From NCBI RefSeq assembly GCF_016907695.1, contig NZ_JAFBCK010000001.1:6932001-6996000 (forward strand): a stretch of 64,000 nucleotides of DNA, given 5' to 3'. The notes below the pieces were generated by a model. That model did no database searches, was not told the origin of the DNA, and saw only the letters and a list, made by a program, of their open reading frames with translations. This document shows positions 55,234 through 63,364 of the stretch, piece by piece (the stretch's first letter is position 1; each line of letters begins with the position of its first letter). The translations under genes were made by a program, and so were the position numbers. This DNA is from Actinokineospora baliensis. GTDB lineage: Bacteria > Actinomycetota > Actinomycetes > Mycobacteriales > Pseudonocardiaceae.

Positions 55234-55380
55234 CTAGTTGTACTGACCTGGGAGGTTGGGGACGCGGCTGATGGGTGGGTGGCCTGCGAGTGCGGTGTGG
55301 CCGCGGTGGTGATTGTAGGTGTGTAGCCATGCCGGTAGGGCTGCGCGGCGTTCGGTTTCGGAGTTGTAGGGGGTCGACGC
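55234..55380 (-). mobile_element. IS481-family transposase C-terminal remnant
   Basis: The minus strand reads YNSETERRAALPAWLHTYNH then RGHTALAGHPPISRV and a stop at 55234, the typical C-terminus of IS481/rve transposases. The rest of the transposase and the terminal repeats are not visible; the fragment is fused abruptly to the NYN remnant upstream. Confidence 0.8.
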
Positions 55381-55385
55381 CGTTC

Positions 55386-55567
55386 ATGGCCAGGTCCTGC
55401 TGATAGCGCCTGAACTGCGGATTCGCCCAGTCCGCGTATGCGCGGCGGATGACCGCGTTGCCGTAGTCCCGATACAACCGGGTGATCGCCGCGTAGGGCA
55501 CGGGGTTGGCACGGCCGGGCAGTCCACGGCCCGCGCCGCAGACCAGGTTCTCGAAGTCCACGTACAC
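55386..55567 (-). pseudogene. NYN-domain protein fragment
   Basis: GTG-type start near 55567; YVDFENLVCGAGRGLPGRAN then YAAITRLYRDYGNAVIRRAY. DFEN is the first acidic motif of NYN (LabA-like) ribonuclease domains, and AYADW fits the next strand. The gene is cut after about 60 residues at the junction with the IS481 remnant, which presumably disrupted it. Confidence 0.7.
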
Positions 55568-55782
55568 CCCGACCGAGGCGTTGCATGCTCAACAGGCCGT
55601 TCCGCTGCGAGTGATTCCACCCACTGGCAATCGACGATCCAGCGAGATGCCTTGATGCCGCGACCGACTGATCCAAGGCCGCAGTGGATATCTGTTCGCG
55701 CGCACCGGCGTGTGCGTCCGACCACCCGATGCGGCGCCACCAGACCCCGCTCGGTGCAAGGCAGGGACTATCCCGCCATCGA

Positions 55783-55895
55783 CTCTGGCGCACTTTCGGT
55801 GGTCAGGGGTAGCTGAGCACGGGGTGGCGTCGCGGCGAGCCCGGCTCACCGCGACTGAGATCCGACCTCGGCCCACCACCGAAAGTGCGCCAGAG
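55783..55895. repeat. 21-bp terminal inverted repeats bounding 113 bp (MITE-like) in a gene-free stretch
   Basis: Bases 55783-55803 are the perfect reverse complement of 55875-55895, enclosing 71 bases without a coding frame. This fits a miniature inverted-repeat element or a large RNA hairpin. I do not recognise the ends. It lies in the 55.57-56.12 kb stretch, which otherwise shows no gene. Confidence 0.65.
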
Positions 55896-56072
55896 CCGAT
55901 CACACACGAAATAGACCCTGCAAGAGGTCGCAATACGGTCTCCGGAGTGGATGAGACCGTCGAGCACCTGTCGGGGAACGGCTGAGCGCTCGCTGAGGTC
56001 AGCGGGTAACGGGACGAGTTAGTTGGGGTTTCCAATCGCGCTTGGTGGCTCGCCTCGCTCGTGGCAGCCGGT

Positions 56073-56088
56073 GTTATGGGTGTATAAC
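56073..56088 (+). promoter_or_regulatory. Candidate promoter/operator of the sigma-like operon
   Basis: GTTAT (56073-56077) and ATAAC (56084-56088) form a small inverted repeat, and TATAAC (56083-56088) is a good -10 hexamer about 37 bases before the GTG at 56125. The -35 is not clear. Confidence 0.4.
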
Positions 56089-56124
56089 GGTCGCTCTGGT
56101 CGGGGGTCCCGGTGAGAGGAGGCG

Positions 56125-57048
56125 GTGATCTCCGCGTTTGAGGAGTTGCGGATCCGTGGGCATCTTGGGCCTGTTGGAGTCGCGCTGACGCAGAAGTTGG
56201 TCAGGGAGGAACTGGCCAGGATGCCGGTGTTGGCCGGGCACGAGTTGGATGATGTGGTGCAGGGCTTCTTCGTCGACCGGCTCGCGAGCGTCACGGCCAT
56301 GTTGATGGCGCAGGCAAGAGATGAGGCGAGCTTCGGCAGGTTACTGCGGAAGTCGATCCGCCATTGGTTGATCGATCAGGCTCGGAAGACCGGGGGCGGC
56401 GTCCTTCGTCGCTCGATCGAGAAGATCTTGAAGGACGATGCGTTCGAGCAAGTCCCGGACGGTGAGCCTGGCGCGGGTCGGTGGAGGCTTGCTGGGACGG
56501 ATGGTGCCCCGTTCGGGGGTGACCTTGAACCGCTGGTGAAAGCTGCTCGGGGTGTGCCTGATGTTCGAGTGCCGAAGTGGAACAGTGATTCCCGGCGTTC
56601 ACCCCTGGCGGATCACGCCTCCCTGGTGGCGATCACGCGAGCTGTGTTGACCAAGGCGGAGGGAAGTCTGGAGTTGGCACAGTTGGTCTTCGTCTTCACG
56701 CAGCGCTTCCTCGCAGCCCTGGATCCGATCGTAGTCTCGGCGGCCGACGTCGCCGAGTCCGCCGAGTTGCCGTCCCCGGAACCGACTGCTGAGGATCTCG
56801 TGATCGCGGCCGACACCGAACTCGACACGGGGTGCGCCGCGGTCGCGGTGCACGCGCGATTGTCTGCGGACGAGAGGACGATCGTCCCTGTTCTGCACGA
56901 TGTCGTGGCAGTACGGGAAAGGCTGGGCCTCGGGCGGTCCCGGGCGTATCAGATGATCGAGCTCACGAGGACGAAGTTGGTTGAACTGGCAGGCACAGGG
57001 CCGGATGCTCAGCGGATCGTCCTGGAGGTGATTGAGCTGTGTCGCTGA
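56125..57048 (+). CDS. RNA polymerase sigma-factor-like protein
   Basis: 307 residues from GTG 56125; AGGAGG ends only 2 bases before it, unusually close, so a later TTG is possible. Residues about 35-95 resemble sigma region 2 (DDVVQGFFVDRLA, RKSIRHWLIDQARK). After a ~130-residue insert, the C-terminus resembles region 4 (LSADERTIVPVLHD, GRSRAYQMIELTRTKL). Longer than typical ECF sigma factors (about 180-200). First gene of a coupled run ending in an ImmA/IrrE protease. Confidence 0.65.
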   Translation: MISAFEELRIRGHLGPVGVALTQKLVREELARMPVLAGHELDDVVQGFFVDRLASVTAMLMAQARDEASFGRLLRKSIRHWLIDQARKTGGGVLRRSIEKILKDDAFEQVPDGEPGAGRWRLAGTDGAPFGGDLEPLVKAARGVPDVRVPKWNSDSRRSPLADHASLVAITRAVLTKAEGSLELAQLVFVFTQRFLAALDPIVVSAADVAESAELPSPEPTAEDLVIAADTELDTGCAAVAVHARLSADERTIVPVLHDVVAVRERLGLGRSRAYQMIELTRTKLVELAGTGPDAQRIVLEVIELCR

Positions 57049-57146
57049 CTCCTGCTCACCTCGCGCGTGGCCGGACGGTTCGCTCGTTGCGACGTCAGAC
57101 CTGGGTGACGACTTATGAGGTCGACCGCATCGGGAGGACATCGTGA
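57039..57146 (+). CDS. 35-residue ORF bridging two genes
   Basis: GTG 57039 overlaps the end of the sigma-like gene by 10 bases, and its TGA overlaps the GTG of the next gene (57143). GGAGG lies 10 bases upstream. The product MSLTPAHLARGRTVRSLRRQ... is very basic. The double overlap suggests it is really translated, either as a peptide or only as a coupling device. Confidence 0.45.
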   Translation: MSLTPAHLARGRTVRSLRRQTWVTTYEVDRIGRTS

Positions 57147-58102
57147 ACGATCCGACCGTTTCCGACCGCCTGCTCGAACTCGCGAGCCAGGCTCGCGTTC
57201 CGGATGTCTTGACCGAAGCTGGCCGCCAGGCTCGTTTCGGTGAACCACGCTCTGTGCAGGTCCGGCGGGGCCAGGTGTGGAGAGCGTCGTGGGACGACGT
57301 GTCCCTGCTGGTTCTGTTGCTCGACGTCGGTGACTTCGACGTCACCATGACGCCGGTGACGCTGGACCCGCCCGCCGAGGACGAGCACTGCCTCGTCCTG
57401 GAACCCAGGGGTACCGCGTTCGGTGTACCGGTGACCGTGTGGCGAGGGCTGCAGGCCGAGTTGCCCGTTCGGGTGCTCGACGCAGTCCTCGACCAATGGA
57501 CGGACGAGTTCGTGAACGCCGCAGACCAGCGCCTCGAAGCGGACGCGGACCTGCCACCGCGATCACGTCGCGGAACTCCCATCCTGTCGGAGTTCGACCA
57601 GGCCGCCATGGTCAGAGCTGAGATCCTCGACGACCTCGACACTCTGCGGGGGAGTCCCGTCCTCCCGATCGAGTCGGAAGGACGGTCGACTCCCAGCTTG
57701 GTGAACGTGCTCGCGGACAAGTTCAGCTTCGAGGGTTTGGTGACGGCCTTGATGCCGCTGGGCCTCACCCAGGCCGAGGTGATGGACATCGTGCGCGGCT
57801 ACAAGCCGATGACTCCCGCGCAAGCTTTCGCGGTCTCGGAGTCCACTGGGGTCGACCATGATCTGGTGTTACAGGCTGTTCGGCCCCTTCCAGCCGACTT
57901 GGTGGCGCAGGTGCAACATCCGCGGTTGCGCACGGTATGGCGAGAACATGCCGCACGAGACAACACCGATGAGGCTGCTGCCCGCGAGGCGGGAGCGTAT
58001 GGCGTCCTGGCGATGGCCGCTCGCCAAACGGGTTCGGGACCTCCGGATTGGTCGAGGAGGATCGAGCAGTACCTTCTCGGTTCGCGGTCGGAGGAACGAT
58101 GA
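57143..58102 (+). CDS. Uncharacterised protein preceding an ImmA/IrrE protease
   Basis: 319 residues from GTG 57143 with GGAGG 6 bases upstream. The N-terminal half is beta-rich (VRRGQVWRASWDDVSLLVLLLDVG). The C-terminal half is helical with an HTH-like segment (LGLTQAEVMDIVRGYKPMTPAQ then FAVSESTGVDHDLVLQAV). ATGA overlap with the protease gene. By context it may be the repressor or antitoxin that an ImmA-type protease cleaves; inference. Confidence 0.7.
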   Translation: MNDPTVSDRLLELASQARVPDVLTEAGRQARFGEPRSVQVRRGQVWRASWDDVSLLVLLLDVGDFDVTMTPVTLDPPAEDEHCLVLEPRGTAFGVPVTVWRGLQAELPVRVLDAVLDQWTDEFVNAADQRLEADADLPPRSRRGTPILSEFDQAAMVRAEILDDLDTLRGSPVLPIESEGRSTPSLVNVLADKFSFEGLVTALMPLGLTQAEVMDIVRGYKPMTPAQAFAVSESTGVDHDLVLQAVRPLPADLVAQVQHPRLRTVWREHAARDNTDEAAAREAGAYGVLAMAARQTGSGPPDWSRRIEQYLLGSRSEER

Positions 58103-59136
58103 CGCGCGGGAAGTACCCGAATGAAGCCCGCAGCCAAGCCTTCGCAATGATCGACGTACTGGAGCAAAGACGACCCGGTGTTGTGGAACGACTCCGAGTT
58201 GACCCTCTCGTCGAATTGGAGGGCTGGGACGACCTCGCCGTCGTCTATGTCGACGAGCCCGCTGGCTACGACCGCTGCTCGGTCGCGGGCAGCTACCTTC
58301 ACATGCCGCCGACCCTCCGCATCACAGTAGCTGCGTCCCAGAGGCGGAACGGGTTCACCGGCCTCCACGAACTGGGGCACCATCTCCAGAAGACCGACAT
58401 CACGCTCGGCGGCCGGCTCTTCGAGATCTGCCCACACGAATCCGAGACGTTGGAGGAGGAAGCGTGCGACGCGTTCGCGGCCGAGATCTTGCTCCCTGAC
58501 GACGAGTTGAGGCCCGCAATCGGGCCGAAAGGTCCGCTCGCCCGCGATGTGGCCGACCTCTTTGAGCGCTCCTCGGCATCTCGCGAAGCCTGCTGCGTGT
58601 GGGCGGCGCGGCAGCTTCAGGGAGCGGGTGTCGTGTACTTGCTCGATGCCGACGGCGTCGTCCAGTTCGCCGCTCCTCACAGCTTCATCCCACCCGCTCG
58701 CAGATCGGACCAGTCGGGAACCCCCTTGATTGCGGCGGCACTGGAAAGCCAGGAAGGACACTTCACCAGAGACGATACGCACCTCCGCTACGGCAACGGC
58801 ACCCTGAGCGAGACGCTGTATGGACAGGCCGTGTGGATCGACCAGCACTACCTGATCGCGATCGCGGTGCGCGACATAGTTCCGTGGAAACAGTTAGCTG
58901 TTCCTCGTGCGTACACTGGCGGTTCTCAAAGCCGGAAGTGGCAAATCTGCGAGATCTGCAACGACTTCCAGAGCGATGAGACGTGCGAAAGCTGCTCGGA
59001 GCCACGATGTCGAGACGGGCACTGCGGATGTGACGTGGCCAAAGCTCGTAAGGAAAGACCGTGCCCTCAGTGCCACCTCCGCCTAGCCCCGAGCAGGTTC
59101 CGACCCGGCGAGACCGTCTGCAACGACTGCGCCTGA
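58099..59136 (+). CDS. ImmA/IrrE-family metallopeptidase with C-terminal zinc ribbons
   Basis: 345 residues from ATG 58099. The zinc protease motif HELGHH (90-95) is followed about 45 residues later by EEEACDAFAAEILLP, the family's third-ligand helix. The last ~70 residues hold two Cys clusters: CEICNDFQ...CESCSEPRC and CPQCHL...CNDC. They are probably zinc ribbons, an uncommon addition. ImmA/IrrE proteases cleave XRE-type repressors after DNA damage or phage signals. Confidence 0.88.
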   Translation: MTRGKYPNEARSQAFAMIDVLEQRRPGVVERLRVDPLVELEGWDDLAVVYVDEPAGYDRCSVAGSYLHMPPTLRITVAASQRRNGFTGLHELGHHLQKTDITLGGRLFEICPHESETLEEEACDAFAAEILLPDDELRPAIGPKGPLARDVADLFERSSASREACCVWAARQLQGAGVVYLLDADGVVQFAAPHSFIPPARRSDQSGTPLIAAALESQEGHFTRDDTHLRYGNGTLSETLYGQAVWIDQHYLIAIAVRDIVPWKQLAVPRAYTGGSQSRKWQICEICNDFQSDETCESCSEPRCRDGHCGCDVAKARKERPCPQCHLRLAPSRFRPGETVCNDCA

Positions 59137-59235
59137 TCCCACTGTTCGCTGGGCCACCGGACAGATGCCGCAGTGTTACGTCAGACCTAGGTGAAGCCAG
59201 TTCCATCCCGGAGCTGGCCGAACCAAGGAGTCATC

Positions 59236-59433
59236 ATGGCCAACCGCAGCGCCATCACCGGCCGCTACATCAACAACGCCGCCGCCGCGCGTCACCCGCG
59301 CACCTCGGTGAGCACGTCGCCCTCCGGCAACCGCAGCACCGCCACCGCGCACCGCAGCGCGATCACCGGGCGCTACGTCGCCCCGGCGACCGCGGCCCGG
59401 CACCCAAAGACCACCGTCACCGAGAACCGCTGA
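59236..59433 (+). CDS. 65-residue basic protein with an internal duplication
   Basis: ATG 59236 with AAGGAG 7 bases upstream. The product repeats one motif twice: RSAITGRYINNAAAARHPRT (4-23) and RSAITGRYVAPATAARHPKT (40-59). No membrane segment; Arg/Thr/Ala-rich. Similar short RSAITGRY...RHP proteins occur widely in actinobacteria and their phages (recollection). It immediately precedes the CBASS operon but is followed by its own hairpin. Confidence 0.7.
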   Translation: MANRSAITGRYINNAAAARHPRTSVSTSPSGNRSTATAHRSAITGRYVAPATAARHPKTTVTENR

Positions 59434-59446
59434 CGGTGGCTCCGCA

Positions 59447-59476
59447 GGTAGGTGGGTCGCTGTCGGTCCACCTACC
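59447..59476 (+). terminator. Hairpin after the 65-residue protein
   Basis: GGTAGGTGG (59447-59455) pairs with CCACCTACC (59468-59476) around a 12-base loop, 13 bases after the stop. It likely separates this gene from the CBASS operon. Confidence 0.6.
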
Positions 59477-59597
59477 CGCAATCCCGACGACTTGGGCGAC
59501 AGCATGAGGAACTGAGCGAGCAAGCGAGGAGCGTGACCGGCAAACCACGGTCAGGCGACAAGAATACATCGACACGCACAGGGATGGGATAGAGATC

Positions 59598-60503
59598 ATG
59601 AAGGTTCAGGAGTGCGTGCTGTCCGAGGAGGTGGTCACCGCTGACTCGGCGGAGGCTGCGCTGTGGGACGCCATCGTGGTGCCGGAGGCGATCAAGGAGC
59701 AGTTGCGCAACCAGACCTTGTTGTCGCTGCTCGTGCGGCCTGACCTGCCGTTCGCGGTGACGGCGTTGCACGGGTTGTGCACGCTCTACGGGCCGCCCGG
59801 CACCGGCAAGACGACCCTTGCGCGCGGTCTGCCAGCGCAGGTCGCGCGCTTCGTTCCCGGCGGCGAGGTGCGGCGGATCGAGATCAACCCGCACGGGCTG
59901 ATGAGCGCCGAACACGGGCAGTCGCAACAGCGGGTCAGCGAGCTGCTCGGCGAGTACGTGCCGGGTCTGGCGTCGGACGGGGTGCCGACGGTGGTGATCC
60001 TGGACGAGGTGGAGTCGATGGCAGTCGCCCGCTCGGCGGCGTCGTTGGCCGCCAACCCGGCGGATGTCCACCGAGCCACCGACGCGGTGCTCACGGCGCT
60101 GGACCTCAACGCCGCCGAGCACCCGCACCTGTTCTTCGTCGCGACGAGCAACTTCACCACCGCCCTGGACGAGGCGTTCCTGTCCCGTTCCGACGCCGCC
60201 ATCCTCGTCCCGCTCCCGGAGCCGGAGGCGCTGCGGGAGATCCTGGCCTCCACGCTGCTCACGCTCGCCGACAAGTACCCGGCCCTGGGTGACCTGGCGC
60301 GCTCCTCGGCGATGAACCGCATCGCCGAGGCCGCGAACGGGTTGGACGGCCGCCGCACGCGCAAGGTGGTCTTCGAAGCCCTGGCTCAGCGGCTGGACAC
60401 GGTGCTCGACCCCGGCAGCCTCACCGAGGACGACCTGGCCTCCGCGGTGAGCAACGCCGTCGCGGAGACGAGCCAGCCGGAGGTGTCCCGTGCGGCGCAC
60501 TAG
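59598..60503 (+). CDS. TRIP13/Pch2-like AAA+ ATPase of a type III CBASS
   Basis: 301 residues from ATG 59598. Walker A GPPGTGKT (65-72), Walker B VVILDEVES (132-140), sensor 1 ATSN and a following FLSRSD. TRIP13-like ATPases disassemble HORMA-CD-NTase complexes to keep the immune enzyme off until infection (known for type III CBASS). First gene of the operon, overlapping the next by 14 bases. Confidence 0.92.
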   Translation: MKVQECVLSEEVVTADSAEAALWDAIVVPEAIKEQLRNQTLLSLLVRPDLPFAVTALHGLCTLYGPPGTGKTTLARGLPAQVARFVPGGEVRRIEINPHGLMSAEHGQSQQRVSELLGEYVPGLASDGVPTVVILDEVESMAVARSAASLAANPADVHRATDAVLTALDLNAAEHPHLFFVATSNFTTALDEAFLSRSDAAILVPLPEPEALREILASTLLTLADKYPALGDLARSSAMNRIAEAANGLDGRRTRKVVFEALAQRLDTVLDPGSLTEDDLASAVSNAVAETSQPEVSRAAH

Positions 60504-60969
60504 GGAAGTGGCGGCCTCACCTATGCGCAGCGCCAGCGCGACCTGGGCGGTGATCGCGGACCTCGTGGCGGACACCGTGGCGCAGTCCTCCGCGCTGTCG
60601 CGCGACGAGGCGGTGCAGGCGATGTCGGCCGCCGAGGCGGTCGGGCGGATGCTGGTCGCGGGAGGGCACCTGCACAAGCACCCGATCACCCTGGTGGCTG
60701 GCAAGGTGCACTGCGAGATCACCACGGTGTCCGGCACGACGGCGCTGACGCTGGAGGAGAACCTCAATCCCGTCCCCGGCGCGGCGGGCGCCGACGACTT
60801 CACGGTCTACCTCCCGTCGCCCGCCCCGCTGCAGGAGCAGGTGAAGGCCGCCGCGGAGAGGCACGCTCGGCTGTCGGACGCCGCGCCGCCCGCTGCGGAG
60901 ACGAAGGCCGCCAGCTCGGGTCCGCTGATCGACCGTGAGGCCCTCCGCCGGGCGGTGACCCAGCGATGA
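60490..60969 (+). CDS. Uncharacterised CBASS-operon protein
   Basis: 159 residues from GTG 60490 (ATG 60523 possible), between the TRIP13 and HORMA genes with overlaps on both sides. Seen: a helical first half (TWAVIADLVADTVAQSSA, SRDEAVQAMSAAEAVGRMLV), then a short beta-rich part (ITLVAGKVHCEITTV) and a disordered acidic/Ala tail. No motif recognised; not an obvious HORMA domain. Possibly a second regulator or peptide ligand carrier for HORMA. Confidence 0.75.
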   Translation: MRRTREVAASPMRSASATWAVIADLVADTVAQSSALSRDEAVQAMSAAEAVGRMLVAGGHLHKHPITLVAGKVHCEITTVSGTTALTLEENLNPVPGAAGADDFTVYLPSPAPLQEQVKAAAERHARLSDAAPPAAETKAASSGPLIDREALRRAVTQR

Positions 60970-61469
60970 CCTCGACCTACACCTACAGCTACACCCGGAC
61001 CCATACAGCCACGCACCTGACCGACATCATCCTCGGCGCCATCACTGACATCCTCGCTGATCTCGGAATCAACATGGACCGGCTGCGCCGTGACTGGGTG
61101 CAGAACGAGAACGCGATCAAGGCGTGGATCGAGGAGGGCTCGCTGGCCACGGTCGTCCTCGAGTGCCACCAGCCCTCGGGCGCCGTGGTGCCGGTGATCG
61201 AGTTCCCGGTGTCCTACGCCGCCTCCGGTGACGGCAACGCCGAGTTCACCGCCTCCCGCGCCCGGCTCGCCCGGTTCCGCGCCAAGCTCGACCGGGTGCC
61301 CGCCGGCACCACCTACAAGCTGCTCTGTACCTACAACTGGCCTTGCTCCGACCAACCGGGCTGGGGCCCCGGCCAGCGGGCCAGCATCGGCGGCCTGCGC
61401 GGCATCACCTTCGGCACCCTCGGCTCCGCCCCGCACGCCTCGACCGGCATGCGGTACTACCACAACTGA
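60966..61469 (+). CDS. Bacterial HORMA-domain protein of CBASS
   Basis: 167 residues from ATG 60966 (ATGA overlap). The N-terminal TYSYTRTHTATHLTDIILGA, then WIEEGSLATVVLECHQPSG and IEFPVSYAAS, are characteristic of actinobacterial CBASS HORMA proteins. HORMA proteins bind a closure peptide, then bind and activate the CD-NTase. The C-terminal ~40 residues would be the mobile safety belt. Confidence 0.88.
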   Translation: MTSTYTYSYTRTHTATHLTDIILGAITDILADLGINMDRLRRDWVQNENAIKAWIEEGSLATVVLECHQPSGAVVPVIEFPVSYAASGDGNAEFTASRARLARFRAKLDRVPAGTTYKLLCTYNWPCSDQPGWGPGQRASIGGLRGITFGTLGSAPHASTGMRYYHN

Positions 61470-61490
61470 GACCACGAGCAGGAACACCGC

Positions 61491-62357
61491 ATGGGATACA
61501 TCGACGACGCCTTCGCCAAGCTCAAGCACAACCTGGAGATCACCCAGACCGAGCAGAACTTGGCCAAGGCGCGGCACGAGGCCATCCGCGACTTCGTCAA
61601 GTCGCACTGGGACCTCGCCGACGACTTCCTCACCGGCAGCTACCGGCGCGACACCAAGACCAAGAAGCTCAAGGACATCGACATCTTCGTCGTCCTCGAC
61701 GCCGACGGCTCCCAGGCCGGCTTCCGAGACCAGGCCCCCATCCAGGTCATCAACGCCCTGGAGACCCTGCTCCGCCAGAAGTGGAGCGCCGCCGCCCGCG
61801 ACGGCATGGCGGTCGTCATCCCCTACGGCGCCGACGACGACGTCATGTCCATCGACGTGGTCCCCGCCTTCAAGCGGGAGGACGGCGGCTACTACATCCC
61901 CAACCCGTCGGCGGGTGACTGGCTCGCGACCAACCCCAAGCGCCACCACGAGCTGAGCATCGCCAAGAACACCGACTGCGACGGCAAGTACGTGCCCTTC
62001 GTCAAGATGATCAAGGGCATCAATCGCGAGCTCGGCGAGCCCGTCTCGCCCTCCTTCCTGCTGGAGGTCATGGCCCAGTCCCTGGTGAAGCCGCCGATCG
62101 GGCGCTACCAGGACGAGGTCGTGCTGTTCCTGGCCACCGCCGCCGAACGCATCGGCGACGAGTGGCTCGACCCCGCCGGTCTCGGCGGTGACGTCAACGC
62201 CGTCATGAACGCCACCCAGAAACTCGCCGCGGCCAACGCGCTCAACCAGGCCCGCGCCATCGCTGAGCGGGCGGTCGACCTCGAAGACGACGACCAAGAG
62301 CACGCCGCGTACGACGAGTGGAAGAAGCTCTTCGGGAACCGGATGACCAAGCCGTGA
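61491..62357 (+). CDS. CBASS CD-NTase (cyclic oligonucleotide synthase)
   Basis: 288 residues from ATG 61491. The nucleotidyltransferase motif is intact: G49-S50 followed by D62-I-D64, and the third carboxylate D122 in MSIDVVPAF. The OAS-like C-terminal helical domain follows (KYVPFVKMIKGINRELGE). It makes a cyclic di- or trinucleotide second messenger on infection; which one cannot be read. Overlaps the effector gene by 4 bases (GTGA). Confidence 0.95.
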   Translation: MGYIDDAFAKLKHNLEITQTEQNLAKARHEAIRDFVKSHWDLADDFLTGSYRRDTKTKKLKDIDIFVVLDADGSQAGFRDQAPIQVINALETLLRQKWSAAARDGMAVVIPYGADDDVMSIDVVPAFKREDGGYYIPNPSAGDWLATNPKRHHELSIAKNTDCDGKYVPFVKMIKGINRELGEPVSPSFLLEVMAQSLVKPPIGRYQDEVVLFLATAAERIGDEWLDPAGLGGDVNAVMNATQKLAAANALNQARAIAERAVDLEDDDQEHAAYDEWKKLFGNRMTKP

Positions 62358-63322
62358 ACCTCTCCACCAACCCCGCCGGTGTTCGCGGGATACCGCCTCG
62401 GGCCATCCACGAACGGCAGCTCGACGAGGACATGCTGCTCCTGCAGCGCGCCGCGGCGGCAAGTCACCAACGTGGCCAGCTCTTCGAAGCCGTCCGCGTC
62501 GACGCCGCCGTGGCGCTCGCCGCCGCTGGTGTCCTGATCACGTTGATCGGGCACGGCCGGACCGTGGTCTCGATCGTCGGCTTCTTCTGGTTCGTTGTCT
62601 CCGCGTTCCTGCTCAAGGGCCTCGCCGGGAACACCGCCCGCCAAGGCGCCCTGCTCCAGGAGATGTTCGACACCGCCCTGTTCCACATGCCCTGGCGCGC
62701 CACCGTCGCCGGCGATCCCATCCCCGAACCAGACGTCCGGCGCCTTGCCCGCCAACTCCCCCGAGGTGGCAAGAAGGACAAGCGCATCACCGACGGCTGG
62801 TACGACCCCACTCACGACGTCTACCACCCCTACGATGTCTTCATCGCCCAGGAACAGAACCTCTCCTGGGACGCCCGTCTCCGCCGCCGCTACAGCCACC
62901 TCATCGCCGCTGCCGCGTTCCTGTGGACCGCCATCGGGCTGGTTGTGGGTCTCGCGGTCGCGAACGCCACACTGCTCGACACCCTCCTCAGCTTCTTCGT
63001 CCCGTCCCTGGCTGCCTACCAGATCGCCTACGAGATCTGGTCCAGCCAACGCAAGGTGGCAGACGAACGCGAACGACTCGCCAAGGTCGTCAACACCGAA
63101 CTCAACAACGGACGCCCCGGCCCCGTGCCCGAGACCGAATGGCACCGCCTGCGCAACGTGGCCCGCGACGTCCAGGACGGCGTCCTCCGCACCCGCCTAG
63201 ACCCGGCCCGAGTACCCGAATGGTTCTACAAACGCTTCCGCAACGACGACGAACGCGACTTCGGCGACACCGCAGAAGGCCACCGCGTCCGCCTCGCCCA
63301 GGACCCAACCTCAACCACCTAG
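62354..63322 (+). CDS. S-4TM-family pore-forming CBASS effector
   Basis: 322 residues from GTG 62354. Four hydrophobic segments in two pairs at about 50-66, 73-90, 180-200 and 206-224. The N-terminal IHERQLDEDMLLLQRAA and the central cytosolic part with WYDP...YHPYDVFIAQEQN fit the S-4TM putative effector family. On sensing the cyclic nucleotide such effectors permeabilise the membrane and stop phage spread (family knowledge). Last gene of the operon. Confidence 0.9.
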   Translation: MNLSTNPAGVRGIPPRAIHERQLDEDMLLLQRAAAASHQRGQLFEAVRVDAAVALAAAGVLITLIGHGRTVVSIVGFFWFVVSAFLLKGLAGNTARQGALLQEMFDTALFHMPWRATVAGDPIPEPDVRRLARQLPRGGKKDKRITDGWYDPTHDVYHPYDVFIAQEQNLSWDARLRRRYSHLIAAAAFLWTAIGLVVGLAVANATLLDTLLSFFVPSLAAYQIAYEIWSSQRKVADERERLAKVVNTELNNGRPGPVPETEWHRLRNVARDVQDGVLRTRLDPARVPEWFYKRFRNDDERDFGDTAEGHRVRLAQDPTSTT

Positions 63323-63359
63323 TTCGCTGGGCGGGATGCGCCAAACCCGCCCAGCGAAC
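63322..63359 (+). terminator. Terminator of the CBASS operon
   Basis: A perfect 14-bp stem, 63322-63335 with 63346-63359, around a 10-base loop, starting on the last base of the effector's stop codon. Confidence 0.85.
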
Positions 63360-63364
63360 CCGCT

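Noticed and set aside
60807..62462. 551-codon minus-strand reading frame across CBASS genes
   Set aside because: Shadow of HORMA and CD-NTase genes; low-complexity Val/Gly/Asp composition.
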